This document shows positions 1-10,410 of a stretch of DNA of 64,000 nucleotides, piece by piece. The stretch comes from Trichobilharzia regenti. Taxonomy: Eukaryota > Platyhelminthes > Trematoda > Strigeidida > Schistosomatidae. The stretch spans positions 71,734,887 through 71,798,886 of the forward strand of contig OX235262.1 in the NCBI GenBank assembly GCA_944472135.2, given 5' to 3'. A program made the translations under genes and the position numbers. The notes below the pieces were generated by a model. The model was not told the origin of the DNA and searched no databases. It worked only from the letters and a program-made list of their open reading frames with translations. Positions within the stretch are counted from its first letter, which is position 1, and every line of letters begins with the position of its first letter.

Positions 1-59
1 GCTGTTATCATTATTATTATTTCCAGTTAATAGGCTGCATGTTTTTGACATTACCTCTA

Positions 60-210
60 TTGTAAATGTGGAACATTTTCTGTGGGATTAATTTTTATTT
101 ATAATTTGAGGAAATTAGATGCAAGGTGTTGTGATTAATGGTGAAAATTCCATTCTGTATTACAAGTACTGTTTTTGGAATAAAGTAAATCATTATTATT
201 ATTAAAAGCT
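60..210 (+). mobile_element. 3' tail of a YADD-type LINE (family 'LINE-Y')
   Basis: The block ends in a GGAATAAAGTAAATC-like motif followed by ATT/TTA repeats. The same tail occurs in inverse orientation at about 23228-23340 and 14821-14920, where it ends longer LINE copies, including the shared stretch GAAATTAGATGC/AAATTAGATGC and GAAAATTCC. Only the 3' untranslated end is present. Family identity is inferred from these internal matches. Confidence 0.6.
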
Positions 211-224
211 ATGGAAATGTGTAT

Positions 225-3200
225 TATTATTATTATTATTATTGTATCCTTTAGTTCCTAGAGGAACATAGGGCTTCAGCTGCGCACCTCCATTGACTTC
301 GGTTTTCTGACAACTTTTTCACCCTGCTCCAGGTCTGCCCACATGCTTTCATCTCCTCTTCACATGACCTCCTCCAAGTCACCCTTGGACGACCAACTCG
401 CCGCCTCCCTTTCGGGTTCCACTCGAGGGCTTGTCTAGTGATGTCACTTGATGGTTTCCTCAGCGTATGGCCAATCCATCTCCATTTCTTTCTGCCTATT
501 TGTTTCACAATCGGTTCCTGATTGGTTCGCTCCCAGAGATCCCTGTTGCTGATCTTTTCTGGCCATCTGATCTTGAGTATTGAGCGGAGACAGTTGTTAA
601 TGAAGGTTTGAAGTTTGTTTGAGATGCTCTTTATGACTCGCCAAGTCTCTGATCCGTATAGTAGCACTGACTTCACATTGGAGTTGAAAATCCGGATCTT
701 ATTTTTGATGCTGATTGCTGTTGACCTCCACACAGATTTGAGAGTAATGAAAGCTTGTCTTGCTTTTCCGATTCTGGCTTTGATGTCCTCGTCAGTTCCG
801 CCTGTAGTTGAGACGATGCTTCCCAGGTAGGTGAAGGAGGTTGTTTCTTTCAGGTTCTTCCCATTTATGCTTATTGTGGTCTGTTGTTGCTGTTGATGTT
901 GGCAAGGAATCTTCATCATCTCTGTTTTATCTATGTTCACGTGAAGTCCTATCTTTGATGCTTCTTCTGCCAACTTGTTACTTTTCATTTGCATATCTTC
1001 CAGTTTATGGGAAATCAGACATATATCATCGGCGAAATCCAGATCCTCCAAGTCTTTTGTGTCAGTCCATTTTATGCCTGTTCCCTCGTTGGTTGCCGTT
1101 GTCTGTCGCATTATCCAATCAATTGCAATCAGGAAGATCATTGGTGATAGTAGACAGCCTTGCCTCACTCCCGTCCTCACTTCGAAGGCTTCCGTAAGTT
1201 TCCCGTTGTGGATTACTTGGCATGCAGCATTGTCGTATAACTGTTGGATGAGGTGTATAATTGTCGATGGGACCCCGTAGTAGCGAAGTAGTTTCCAAAT
1301 GACCTCTCGATCGACGCTGTCGAAGGCCTTTTCAAAGTCGATGAAGTTGAGATAGAGAGGTGACTGCCATTCCAAGCTTTGTTCAATGATGATCCGTAGA
1401 GTGGCGATTTGATCAATACATGATTTGTTTCTCCTGAATCCAGCCTGTTCCGGACGAAGTTTTTCATCTAGGGCTTGTTTGATTCTCTCCAGGATGATGC
1501 GACTTAGTATCTTGCTTGGAATGGACAGAAGCATAATTCCACGCCAGTTTTTACATTGACTTAAGTCTCCTTTCTTTGGAAGTTTGAATAAGTAACTGTT
1601 CTTCCAATCCTCGGGTACTTTGCCCTCTTTCCACACCTTCTCCAGTAGTGGTGTCATCAAGTCCGCTGTTGTCTCTGGGTCTATTTTCAAAGCCTCTGCT
1701 GGGATTCCATCTGGTCCCGGTGTTTTCCCAGTTTTAAGCATCTTGATTGCATTCAGGACTTCTGATTTCGTCGGGGGGTCAGTGTTCACTGGTAGTTCTG
1801 CTTCCGTTGTTGGTATTGCTGGACGTGTTGTAGGTGGCGGACGATTTAGAAGTCTTTTGAAGTGTTCAACCCAGTGCTTTCTCTGTTCCACCTCTTTGGT
1901 GATTGACTTTCCATTGTCGTCCTTTATTGGCTTAATCTGTGTCGAACGTTTGCCCGAAAGGTTCCTAGTTGTTTGGTAGAGTGTGGCGAGGTCTCCTTTG
2001 CCTGCAGCTTGTTCTGCTTCGTTTGCCATGGTTTCATAATATTTTCTTTTGTCTTCCCTGGCACTTTTCTTCACTCTTTTGTTCAGTGTATTGTAGCTTG
2101 CATTCAGCTCCTGTTTTTGTTGCTCGTCCGTGCACTGGATAATCTTTTGCTTCACTGTCCTTCTCTCTTCTATTAGTTTCCAAGTGTCCGTAGTGAGCCA
2201 CTGTTTGTCCTGTCTCTTTTTTCTGCCTAGAATTTCTATGCAGGTTTGGCTCCACACCGTTTTCAAGTTGTTCCAGTGCTTTTCAACGCCGACCTCTTCG
2301 CTAGTGTTGATTTGTGTCTCGGCTTTGTCCTTTATGCTTGCAATGAAGATGTCCTTTGTAGCCTGGTCCTTCAGCTTTTGAGTGTTGAACTTGGCTTGTG
2401 GTCTATCTGCAGCTCCTGATTCCCTGAAAGCTTTTAATTTGATTTGGATTGTCCCTTGTACGAGATAGTGGTCTGAGCCAACGTCTGCTCCTCTTCTTGC
2501 TTTTGTGTCCAGTAGGCTGCGCCTCCACTTCCTTGAGATTGAGATGAAGTCGATTTGGTTTTTGGTTTGCCCGTCTGGTGACACCCATGTAGCCTTGTGG
2601 ATATCTTTGTGCTTGTATACACTGCCACCAATCACCAGTTCGTTGAAGGCGCAGAAGTCGGCGAAGAGTTCTCCGTTTTCATTCATTTCTCCTAGAGCTT
2701 CTCTACCCATGATGAGTTCCCTTCCCGTATTGTCTGGTCCCAGTTTGGCGTTCATGTCTCCCATTAGTATTTTCATGTCGCCAGCTGGAGTATTGTCCAT
2801 TGTTGCCTGTAGTTGCCTGTAGAATTCTTCTTTCTTCTCGAGGTCTGCGTTGTTTGTGGGTGCATAACATTGTATGATTGACACTTTCCTTCCTTTGGAG
2901 TTGAACCTGGCGGTCATTATCCTGGACGAAATCGCCTCCCATTGTATCAGGGCTTTCGTTGCCGTTGGTGACATCATGATAGCCACGCCCTCGGTGTGCG
3001 TGTGGTTATCTTCTGGGTGACCGGAGTAGATCACTGACTCACCTGTTGACAATTTGGTGAGTCCACTCCCATTCCATCTGCTCTCACATATTCCCAGCAC
3101 TTGTATTCCGTATCTTTTCATCTCGTTGGCGATCTGGGCAGCTTTTCCAGTCTCGTACATAGTTCGGACGTTCCATGTTCCTACACAGACTTTTTCTTTT

Positions 3201-3473
3201 GGTGCAAGGAGGTTCAGCATACTGAAGTTCTGTAGCAATTTTTGTTTACAGGGTGGGGTTGCTAGCCTCACGCCTGAGAAAAGAATGATTACATTAAGTA
3301 AAAGTTTAGAGAGAAGCAACTTTTTGGGTTGCTCCCCTCAAAATCAGAAAATAACGGACAAACAATGAGAACAACATCAACAAAGGAAACAGTTCACAGA
3401 AAAAAGGGCAAAAAGCGACGACAACTATACAATAAGACAACATGCAATATAGTTCAGTATATTAACTAAAATG
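225..3473 (-). mobile_element. Full-length RTE-clade non-LTR retrotransposon with 14-bp TSD
   Basis: A 3,249-bp element lies on the minus strand between exact copies of ATGGAAATGTGTAT at 211-224 and 3474-3487. The 5' leader (3473 down to about 3221) is followed by one long ORF and a very short 3' UTR, then a (TAA)n tail at 225-243, as is typical of the RTE clade. There is no poly(A) tail. It landed at the end of the (TTA)n tail of an older LINE. The intact ORF and exact TSD indicate a young copy. Schistosome RTE families include SR2, SR3 and Perere-3; which one this is was not determined. Confidence 0.92.
251..3220 (-). CDS. RTE endonuclease / reverse transcriptase polyprotein
   Basis: This 989-residue protein nicks target DNA and reverse-transcribes its own RNA at the nick. 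Numbering is from the ATG at 3220, the first in-frame Met; the frame is open upstream to 3337 after a TGA at 3338-3340. The N-terminal apurinic-type endonuclease shows GTWNVRTM (N17), ICESRWNG (E46), YAPT (119-122), GDMN (154-157) and a terminal SDH (249-251). A basic, Lys/Gln-rich linker follows. The reverse transcriptase carries FIDFEKAFDSV (Asp628), TGVRQGCLLSP and the catalytic FADD (729-732). The C-terminus is rich in Arg and Trp (for example KKWRWIGHTLRK) and ends at TAA 251-253. No stop or frameshift interrupts the frame and every expected catalytic residue is present, so it may be functional. No separate ORF1 is seen. Confidence 0.93.
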   Translation of the reverse strand: MLNLLAPKEKVCVGTWNVRTMYETGKAAQIANEMKRYGIQVLGICESRWNGSGLTKLSTGESVIYSGHPEDNHTHTEGVAIMMSPTATKALIQWEAISSRIMTARFNSKGRKVSIIQCYAPTNNADLEKKEEFYRQLQATMDNTPAGDMKILMGDMNAKLGPDNTGRELIMGREALGEMNENGELFADFCAFNELVIGGSVYKHKDIHKATWVSPDGQTKNQIDFISISRKWRRSLLDTKARRGADVGSDHYLVQGTIQIKLKAFRESGAADRPQAKFNTQKLKDQATKDIFIASIKDKAETQINTSEEVGVEKHWNNLKTVWSQTCIEILGRKKRQDKQWLTTDTWKLIEERRTVKQKIIQCTDEQQKQELNASYNTLNKRVKKSAREDKRKYYETMANEAEQAAGKGDLATLYQTTRNLSGKRSTQIKPIKDDNGKSITKEVEQRKHWVEHFKRLLNRPPPTTRPAIPTTEAELPVNTDPPTKSEVLNAIKMLKTGKTPGPDGIPAEALKIDPETTADLMTPLLEKVWKEGKVPEDWKNSYLFKLPKKGDLSQCKNWRGIMLLSIPSKILSRIILERIKQALDEKLRPEQAGFRRNKSCIDQIATLRIIIEQSLEWQSPLYLNFIDFEKAFDSVDREVIWKLLRYYGVPSTIIHLIQQLYDNAACQVIHNGKLTEAFEVRTGVRQGCLLSPMIFLIAIDWIMRQTTATNEGTGIKWTDTKDLEDLDFADDICLISHKLEDMQMKSNKLAEEASKIGLHVNIDKTEMMKIPCQHQQQQQTTISINGKNLKETTSFTYLGSIVSTTGGTDEDIKARIGKARQAFITLKSVWRSTAISIKNKIRIFNSNVKSVLLYGSETWRVIKSISNKLQTFINNCLRSILKIRWPEKISNRDLWERTNQEPIVKQIGRKKWRWIGHTLRKPSSDITRQALEWNPKGRRRVGRPRVTWRRSCEEEMKACGQTWSRVKKLSENRSQWRCAAEALCSSRN

Positions 3474-3499
3474 ATGGAAATGTGTATACTCTTCTACAA

Positions 3500-4620
3500 A
3501 TGTACTTTTCTTACATAAATTCCTTCTTATTTTACCATCTGGTTTTCTTTTGAGAAGTACATCTTCATAATATGGGAATTTGAAATCCGGATGGATCCCA
3601 TTAGACTGAGCCGTTATTACGGGCTTATCTTAGTCATGTCATCAATTAAATGAGCATTTGCTGATAATATCGCTTAAAACAACATTTTCTAGTTTATTTG
3701 GAAAGGGACTTACTAACATTAGACTTAATGGGGAGCCCATCGCGACTGCAGCCACTTGTACGTAGAATTCACTGTCAAATTCAAAATTTACATTCATGTT
3801 ACTCTTTAGTATTGATTTCTCAAAGGTTTCTATTGAGATCCCAATATTTAATGACTTGTTATTCATTTCCTCACATATTTAGGTAAACTCTTTGATCAGT
3901 AATACATTTGGAAATCGAAATGTTACGTCCAAAGATATTATAGTCGCATCTTTGATGTCCGTATCTTTAGTTCTACCTGCGAGTTCAAACACATCTTTCA
4001 CTCTATATTTCACTAGTTATTCATGTAAACGTTTAAGAATAGTTACCAAGCATTTGGCTAAAGCATAACAGGGTGAATCTCGCATGTTTGAGATTGATCT
4101 CAGTGGCATTCCAGGCTCAGTTAATTTGGATTGGCTGTATAATCTTGATTTATATGCTGCCATGAGTTTGAGTTCGTCATACAAACTTCTGGGAAGTATC
4201 CGTTCTCACCTGAGTTCTTCAAATATTTGATTAATCCATTTTCTATTTTACTTTTTAAACCATTTCTTACAACCAGTTTTTGAAACTTTTGTTCGTCATT
4301 CATCTTTTCCATCTGGGAGGACTACGTCTGATACTTTGTAAGGTTTTGTAATGACCAGTCTTTTGTTAATCATGAATTTATGTAACCTCACTCTAATTTC
4401 CCTTGTCTGGAAACTGTTGCAATTATAAATGATTTTTGTTAAATCAATCGCAACAATCTACTGGAATGAATTTGAAGCTTTCTAGTTTAAGGATGGAGGA
4501 TGAAACTAAATCTTTTGTTTGATTATGTAAGTTTTCAGACCCAATATCTTTATCACTGTGATCTGTTGGTTTGTCATCTATCGTAAAATGCTGTACCAAT
4601 AATTCCTATCTCAAACTTTA
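3500..4620 (-). pseudogene. Decayed Penelope-like element reverse transcriptase
   Basis: Minus-strand translation in several frames gives PLE reverse-transcriptase blocks in order: EPGMPLRSISNMRDSPCYAL, LVKYRVKDVFELAG, ATIISLDVTFRFPNV (first catalytic Asp region), VAMGSPLSLML, then PYYEDVLLKRKPDGKIRRN. Stops and shifts separate the blocks. The stretch expected to hold the YVDD motif is missing between the MGSPLS block and the LKRKPDG block, so it cannot be active. The right edge is uncertain and the left side abuts the TSD of the RTE element. Confidence 0.75.
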
Positions 4621-4876
4621 AGTTAACTATAATCAACTCTAACCATAAGCTATCACTGACGTAACTCTAATCTAAGCCTTACTGTGGCCAAAGAAACGGG
4701 ACGATAGTCATGTGGATGAATACCAACACTACAATGACAGCTTCAGCGCTATTCTCGCAACACTCCTCTGAATATAATTCAATGAATATATTGTTATTGG
4801 CAGTCGGTTCACAGTCATTGGTAAGCTCGTTTGATTGGAATCTTATAGTTTAACTTTGCCAATTCAACATCTCAAG

Positions 4877-4878
<2 letters not shown>

Positions 4879-4914
<36 letters not shown>
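4879..4914. repeat. (TA)n microsatellite
   Basis: An uninterrupted TA run of about 36 bases. The flanks from 4640 to 4860 share short motifs (for example CAGTCATTGGTA) with 6855-6880 but show no coding potential. Confidence 0.95.
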
Positions 4915-4916
<2 letters not shown>

Positions 4917-5185
4917 TAAGGTCATAGAACAGATCCAAGGAGAATGATCACAGGGTTGTGAAAATAGCCAATCATAAACAACAAGATCGGTAAGGTAAGT
5001 CATTGAACCATTTATAGACGTATTCAAGCAGTTGACGTTAGTATGAAGTTAGTTAGTCGGAGTAGAATGACAATAGAAGTTCCATGAGTAAGTTATCTAA
5101 TTCAGAGGACACAATAAAACAAAACTTTTTATGTCTCTTCATGCTATACACCCCTAATTTTGTCTAATCTTAGAATAAATATATT
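4915..5185. other. No recognisable feature
   Basis: AT-rich sequence between the TA run and the RTE fragment. I see no ORF, tRNA-like box or repeat family in it. Confidence 0.5.
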
Positions 5186-5189
5186 TTGC

Positions 5190-5600
5190 AGGTAAGAAGA
5201 CAGGGATATGCTGGACTGATAAGAAGACTCCAGGAGATCTGGATCCTGCAGATGATTTATGTCTAATTTCACACAAACTTGAAGACCTACAGACGAAAAT
5301 CAACAAAATGGCAGAAGAGGCTGTCAGCAAACACAGAATTTCGACTGAATATATATGGAGGAAACAGAAGTGATATGAAGATATATAATCAAACAGAATA
5401 GTAGTGCCAATCACTATCAACTATGGAAATTTCAAACAAGTAACTTCCTTCACTTCTCTAGGCAGTTTAGTTTCAACTGCAGGCGAAGGCATGGATGAAG
5501 CTGTCGAAACCAAGATATGGAAGGCAAGACAGGTATTTATTACTCTGAAATCAGTGTGGAAATTTACTGCATTCATCTTAAAGAATTATATCCAGATCAA
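5190..5600 (+). pseudogene. RTE reverse-transcriptase fragment, left part of an interrupted copy
   Basis: Plus-strand translation reproduces the RTE region around the catalytic box, for example DLCLISHKLEDLQTK (FADD changed to PADD) and VTSFTSLGSLVSTAGEG, then WKARQVFITLKSVWKF, with one stop and a frame change. It aligns with the intact protein at about residues 715-840. The copy breaks off near 5600 and resumes at 6522. Confidence 0.8.
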
Positions 5601-6470
5601 ATCACTTCTTTTCCTGATTTATGTTAATGAGATTCCATCGGTAGTTAAGTCGTCCTGCTTACTGTTTGCTGATGAAATCAAGATATGGAGGGCTTTGCAC
5701 GATGACAGTGATCAACTTGCTTTGCAGGAAGATTTAAACTTGTTAAGTGATTGGTGTAAGCACTGAGCCTTGGAGATTAACTTAAGCAAGAGTGTAGTTA
5801 TGCATGTATCCCATAGTCACGTGCACAATTACCAATGAATGGCATTACTCTCCCAGTGGTCACTGAGTACAAGGACTTGGGAGTGGTTGTGCAGCATGAC
5901 TTGAAAACAGTAACAAACTGTAGAACTGCAGCCACTAAGGGTTTTCGAATGTTATGGGCCATACGCAAGGCTTTTGCGAACTTTGACGCTAATATATTTC
6001 GTATATTATATCCGACTTATATCAGACCTCATTTGGAATATGGGATCCAGGCAGCGAGCCCGTGTTTCAAATACGAAATAGATTTATTAGAAAGGGTGCA
6101 AAGAGTAGGAACTAAGCTAATAAAGGGTTTCTCAACCCTGTCATATGAGGAGAGGTTAAGTCGACTGGGTTTATTTCCACTGTCATACAGACGACTTAGG
6201 GGTGACCTAATACTAGCATACCGTATCCTAAGAAATGATTTTGGAGCTAATTTATCTAAATTATTTCTTCCTTCTAGCACCAACCAATTGCGAGGACATC
6301 ACCTCAAGGTTCAAAAACCACGGTCGAATCGTCTGCGTCTGGAAATCCGTTTTTCGCATCGAATTGTGAACCATTGGAACTCCCTACCGGAACACGTCGT
6401 ATCAGCGCCATCCGTTGATTCATTCAAGGTGAGATTGGACCTCCTGTATGCAATAAATCAAAGGGATTAA
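5600..6470 (+). pseudogene. CR1-like reverse transcriptase C-terminal half (broken)
   Basis: The fragment keeps the palm end and thumb. One piece ends at a TGA (5764-5766) where the surrounding residues suggest an original Trp codon; a one-base shift near 5830 then separates it from a 211-residue open stretch (5835-6470) with DLGVVVQHDLK, YPTYIRPHLEYG, NHWNSLPEHVV and a final SFKVRLD. These are hallmarks of CR1/jockey-type LINE C-termini. The second Asp of the catalytic pair is replaced by Glu. It is dead through truncation, stop, shift and active-site change. Confidence 0.8.
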
Positions 6471-6520
6471 CACAGGCATATAGCCTACTATCCTAAATAA
6501 ATTGTAAACTGTAAACTGTA
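5600..6520 (+). mobile_element. 5'-truncated CR1-like LINE inserted in an RTE copy
   Basis: The insert starts inside the reverse-transcriptase palm (LLFLIYVNEIP, LLFADEIKIWR, where FADD has become FADE) and runs to the LINE C-terminus. Its 3' end has tandem TGTAAAC-type units at about 6503-6520, the tail style of CR1-clade LINEs. It divides an RTE copy whose two halves flank it. No target duplication is obvious. Confidence 0.75.
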
Positions 6521-6521
6521 A

Positions 6522-6790
6522 TTACTTCTATATAGTTTAGAGGATAGGTGTGTCATCAAAAGCGCTTCTAACGAACTTCAAACTCTTACCAACAGCTGTC
6601 TTAACTCCATAGTGAAGTTTAAATGGCCAAAAAGGATTAAAAACAGAGGAGGAACCAACCGAGAACCCACTGCTAAATGAATATACCGAAAGAAATGGTT
6701 AATGGATTGGAAATACAAATACGTTATGGAGACCGCTGAGTAACATCACGCCCCAGGCCGTCCGCCGAAGCTCGAATGCAAAGATTAGGG
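6522..6790 (+). pseudogene. RTE fragment, right part of the interrupted copy
   Basis: Translation from 6522 gives VIKSASNELQTLTNSCLNSI, then KFKWPKRIKNRGG, NREPTAK and a stop, and YRKKWLMDW. It follows the intact RTE protein from LLYGSETWRVIKS to KKWRWIGH with little loss relative to the left part ending at 5600. The copy decays after about 6790. Confidence 0.8.
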
Positions 6791-7855
6791 TTAAGCTATA
6801 GCCTATAATGGTAGGTAATGCTTGAGTCAAAGACGCTAATCTGCTTTTTAGAGCAATTACTGAGTTTACAGTCATTGGTACGTTTGTGAGTCTTGATTAA
6901 TTACACTTTAACTTTGAGACACATTGTCTCTTATATCATTTCGTTACTGAAAATCATAAACGTTACAGCACAGTATTACTGGAATGTGGTTGTTAACTAA
7001 CTTGTCATGAATGCGCTTCTATAAAACAGCACTATGACCAACTCATCGCACGAAAATATTTCCCACACCAATCAAAAACTGTTAATTCAGGCTACCATTT
7101 CAGTTCATGCATAAATCACAGACTTCACAGTTAACAAAGAAGCTTGTCCGTCCTAACAATAAAACGTATTACTTCACTACTTAAGGTGAAGTTGTTTTGA
7201 TAAGATCATTTAATATGTACACACACAAGAAAAAGATTCCTTATTCCCCTCTGTTCACGAATTCGCAATAGAAATTATAAAAGTTTACAGGAACATAATT
7301 TATAAACATCATTTCATATTGGACATTGAACAATAAACATTCTAAAAGAATTGTCTTTCTTTGTCACCTTTTGCGATTTACTTCTTCTAATTTGTTTATA
7401 TACTTTCAAAATCTAGAAAATGTTTCCATGTAAATAAATGTCATATTGTTTATTCTATTCTCCTTCTTATTGTTCATCCTTAAATGAAATTGTTTTCTAA
7501 AAATTTATCCAGTAATTGTTCGATTACAGTTAGTAGGATTATTATTGAATAAACTTAGTTCACTTTTCAATAAAATCTTCATTGGGATAGAATATGGATG
7601 CATGCAGCTGATGATGAGTTTTAAATAGGAAGAAAGGTGCTCCGTAGACTTCAGTGCTTGCCAACCTACATCAGATAACATTAAATAATGGTAGTGCTGA
7701 AACTAACTTTAAAAGATCTGTTTAGAAAACTATCTTAGGTCATACATAGTACAACCTAACCTTCTGGTCGTTATTAAAAATGTTAAGAAATATATGTCAA
7801 AACCAAGTTCACTTCTAACAGTTTGAAAAAAAATTGGGCATTGGGTATATGGTAT
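6790..7855. other. Unassigned AT-rich sequence
   Basis: The stretch 6800-6900 shares short motifs with 4740-4860. The rest has no ORF over 60 codons, no tRNA-like boxes and no family I can name. Confidence 0.5.
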
Positions 7856-7860
7856 TCATT

Positions 7861-8199
7861 TAATAAAGGTTTTTGTATTTCCCAAGGAATGAAAAACAAA
7901 ACGATATTCTTTTTACTGACATTTCGCTATTTCATGCTTATAGCTTTATCAAAGTATTACTAAACCAGAATTTACAACATCTCAAATTAAATATAACAAC
8001 TTAATCATCATTCATCAGCATGGAGTCATTTTCGCCTGGTCAAGTTGGCCAAGTGGTAAGGATAACAAAACGAAGTGTAGATTTTTGGATAATAAATAAT
8101 AATACTTTGATAAAGCTATTAGCATTAAATAGCGAAACGTCAGTAAATACAATATCGTTTTGTTTTTCATTCATTGGGAAATACGAAAGCCTTTATTAT
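7861..8199 (+). mobile_element. Foldback element (family E) with A-box-like loop
   Basis: Arms at 7861-7959 and 8100-8199 are imperfect reverse complements (AATAAAGG... against ...CCTTTATT). The 140-base loop holds TTGGCCAAGTGGTAAGG at 8045-8061, which resembles the A box of a tRNA; a B box is not clear. One arm recurs at about 8795-8910 next to a reverse-oriented loop copy (8690-8745). The arm may derive from a PLE end. Confidence 0.6.
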
Positions 8200-8261
8200 A
8201 ATTGATAAATAAATCCCTAAAGATTCTCCATCTAATTGTGTCTATAAATAAAATACTTTGA

Positions 8262-8480
8262 ATATGATGCAATATACATCGAACAAACATTGCGAGAAAT
8301 CAAAATTAGAAGAAATGAACACCGCAGAGAATCTATTCGACCGTCAAGAAATCCAGTTCAACTGAAAAAGCTTGAAAAGTCATCAGCCATAGGTTGTCTA
8401 CATGCTATGGAACAATCAGGCCACAAAATTGATTTTGGCTATATTGAAATAACTTAGAAATACTTCAGAAATCACAAAGA
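8262..8480 (+). pseudogene. PLE GIY-YIG endonuclease fragment
   Basis: Translation gives IYIEQTLREIKIRRNEHRR, then SSAIGCLHAMEQSGHKIDF, matching the YIG...R...EH...H pattern of the GIY-YIG domain at the C-terminus of Penelope-like elements. It is short, lacks the GIY half and ends at a stop. It lies between two family-E arms. Confidence 0.65.
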
Positions 8481-8689
8481 ATGTCTTACATCATAAGAAG
8501 CACGTCATATCAAATGGAATCCAAATTGTCTGAATAGGAATGATGGACTAAAACAGAATCTGACCTGGTTATAACACCTCTCTCTCCCATGAAATGAAAA
8601 TATCACCCGAATGTGATCAGCAATTTCATTATGTAAACACACGCTGCTTTTGTAACTGTACACACTTATGAAATCCGATAATCTACACC

Positions 8690-8910
8690 TGGTTTTGTTA
8701 TCTTCACCAATTGGCCAATTTGACAACGCAAAAATGACCCCATGCTGAGGAACGATGATTAAGTTGTTTTATATAAGCTGAGATTTTGTACATTCTGGTT
8801 TGACAATACCTTCATAAAGCTATAAGCATTAAGTAGCGAAAAGTCAGTAAGAACAATATTGTTTTATTTTTCATTCACTGGGAAATACAAAACACCTTTA
8901 TTATAATGAA
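8690..8910 (-). mobile_element. Partial family E element
   Basis: The segment 8690-8745 is the reverse complement of the loop of the 7861-8199 element (TTGGCCAA plus ATAACAAAAC). The 8795-8910 arm repeats its right arm in direct orientation. The remainder is diverged. Confidence 0.5.
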
Positions 8911-8999
8911 AAATGTTAAGAAATTTACTGTAAATTGATTGTTACCTACTAAAATAACCCGCGGTTATTTCATAATTCCTAACTCGTGTCACTTTATAA

Positions 9000-9050
9000 A
9001 TTTTTAGCGCCGCCACCAGCAATGTCATCGGCCGGTATTTATCCGTATTT
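9000..9050 (-). repeat. Short remnant of a family B element
   Basis: It shares the TAGCGC...CAGC..TGTCATC...GG.GGTATTT pattern with the flank of the family B copy at 32957-33350. Confidence 0.35.
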
Positions 9051-9540
9051 GCATAAAACCATGCATTTACTGATTGATTTAAATGAGTAAATTTATGCCA
9101 CCTCTGATGACCTCGGCCTCAGACGAGTAAAACGGTTGTCAGGTGTTTAGAGCAACTTGATCTAGCTAACACGTATTACTACCAGTTAACGTCAGTGGTA
9201 TACAACTAGTCATCTAAATTAATCGATAGTGTACAGTTGTATGCAAATATGCTCGCCTTTTTGATAACTATTCAGGGTATCAAACAGATCACAGATTATG
9301 ATCCGAATAATTTGGTTTCCAAAGGAAACAATTGTGCAACTGTACCCCTTGAGCTGTGTGCATTACAAAATCGCCGATTAATTTTCAAACAATGAATCTG
9401 TCCGTGGACCCAACTTCTTCGAACCTATTGAACATGACTTCTCAGCTATACTTCAAATAACTTCATCTTGAAGTTAATCACTAGGGAGCATTCGATTTAT
9501 TTTTCAAGGGTTTATTTGTAAAGATTTGCTTGTTTTCAAG
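9051..9540. other. No recognisable feature
   Basis: Non-coding sequence with no clear repeat family. Confidence 0.4.
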
Positions 9541-9559
9541 TTTAGTCACTAAATTACTT

Positions 9560-9895
9560 CAGTAAGAGAAGCACAGGAAACCAGTGAGTCCTCGACAGCT
9601 GTTTCATTCTTATTCGTCACCCTTCATTAGTAGGATGTGAGCACAAATACTCCATGGTGACAATGAATGGTGGTCGTGCTAAAAATCCCGAATTGAAAGA
9701 AATGCATTCACTTTCGGATTCTGTCTTAATGGCTGAATGGTGAACAGGCATGTTTCGTAACCTGATAATCCTTGGTCTAATGCCTAATGAAGCGATAGCC
9801 ACATGCTACTGAAGAAACTCAAAGTGAACGAAACAGCTGTCCAGTATTCTATGGTTTTTCATCGTTCCCTAACTGATATCAATCCACTTTCAAAC
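9560..9895 (+). mobile_element. Degenerate family B hairpin element
   Basis: The right end carries GTTCCCTAACTGATATCAATCC and ACGAAACAGCTGTCCAGTA, the B terminal arm, and the left end has the mirrored GACAGCTGTTTCAT. The centre keeps an A-box-like ATGGCTGAATGGTG at about 9729, but the B box is lost. Confidence 0.6.
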
Positions 9896-9899
9896 TTGG

Positions 9900-10410
9900 G
9901 TGAATCAACACCTGAAAAATTATATTTCACACCAAGTGAAGGATTCAGCAGCTCTAAATAAAGGAAGGGGGAAATCTCGGGAGAAAAGATTACCCTTATT
10001 TACAAAGAAAATAATTCATCCCTTTCATTAAAGCTTTCATCTAAAATCTACTCAATTTCCAGTTTATTCCATTCTAATTTGTTTTTAGTGATATTATCTC
10101 TTTCCTCAATAATATAAATCCACTTAATTCATTTCACATATTGATTATTTGTGTAATGAACTGCTACTGTTCACTGTAGTTTTACTTCCTTGTATTTAAT
10201 TCATGTCATCTTTGTGTTAGCCATTTACTAAACACATTCTATATCGACAAACTAACATATCAATTTTATTTCTCCACACCATATAAATATTTTAGTCACT
10301 AATCACTATCATCATCTCGTATTTCATAGTGTTTTCTAATAACATCCAGCCTGGCACGCTTTTCAAATTTGTTGCTAAATTATATCATTTAAAGATAAAA
10401 CTGTTTGTTC
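9900..10410. other. AT-rich spacer
   Basis: T-rich sequence with no ORF or repeat family I can identify. Confidence 0.45.

Noticed and set aside
841..1197. Plus-strand ORFs within 600-3370
   Set aside because: They are antisense shadows of the RTE frame on the minus strand and have no motif of their own.
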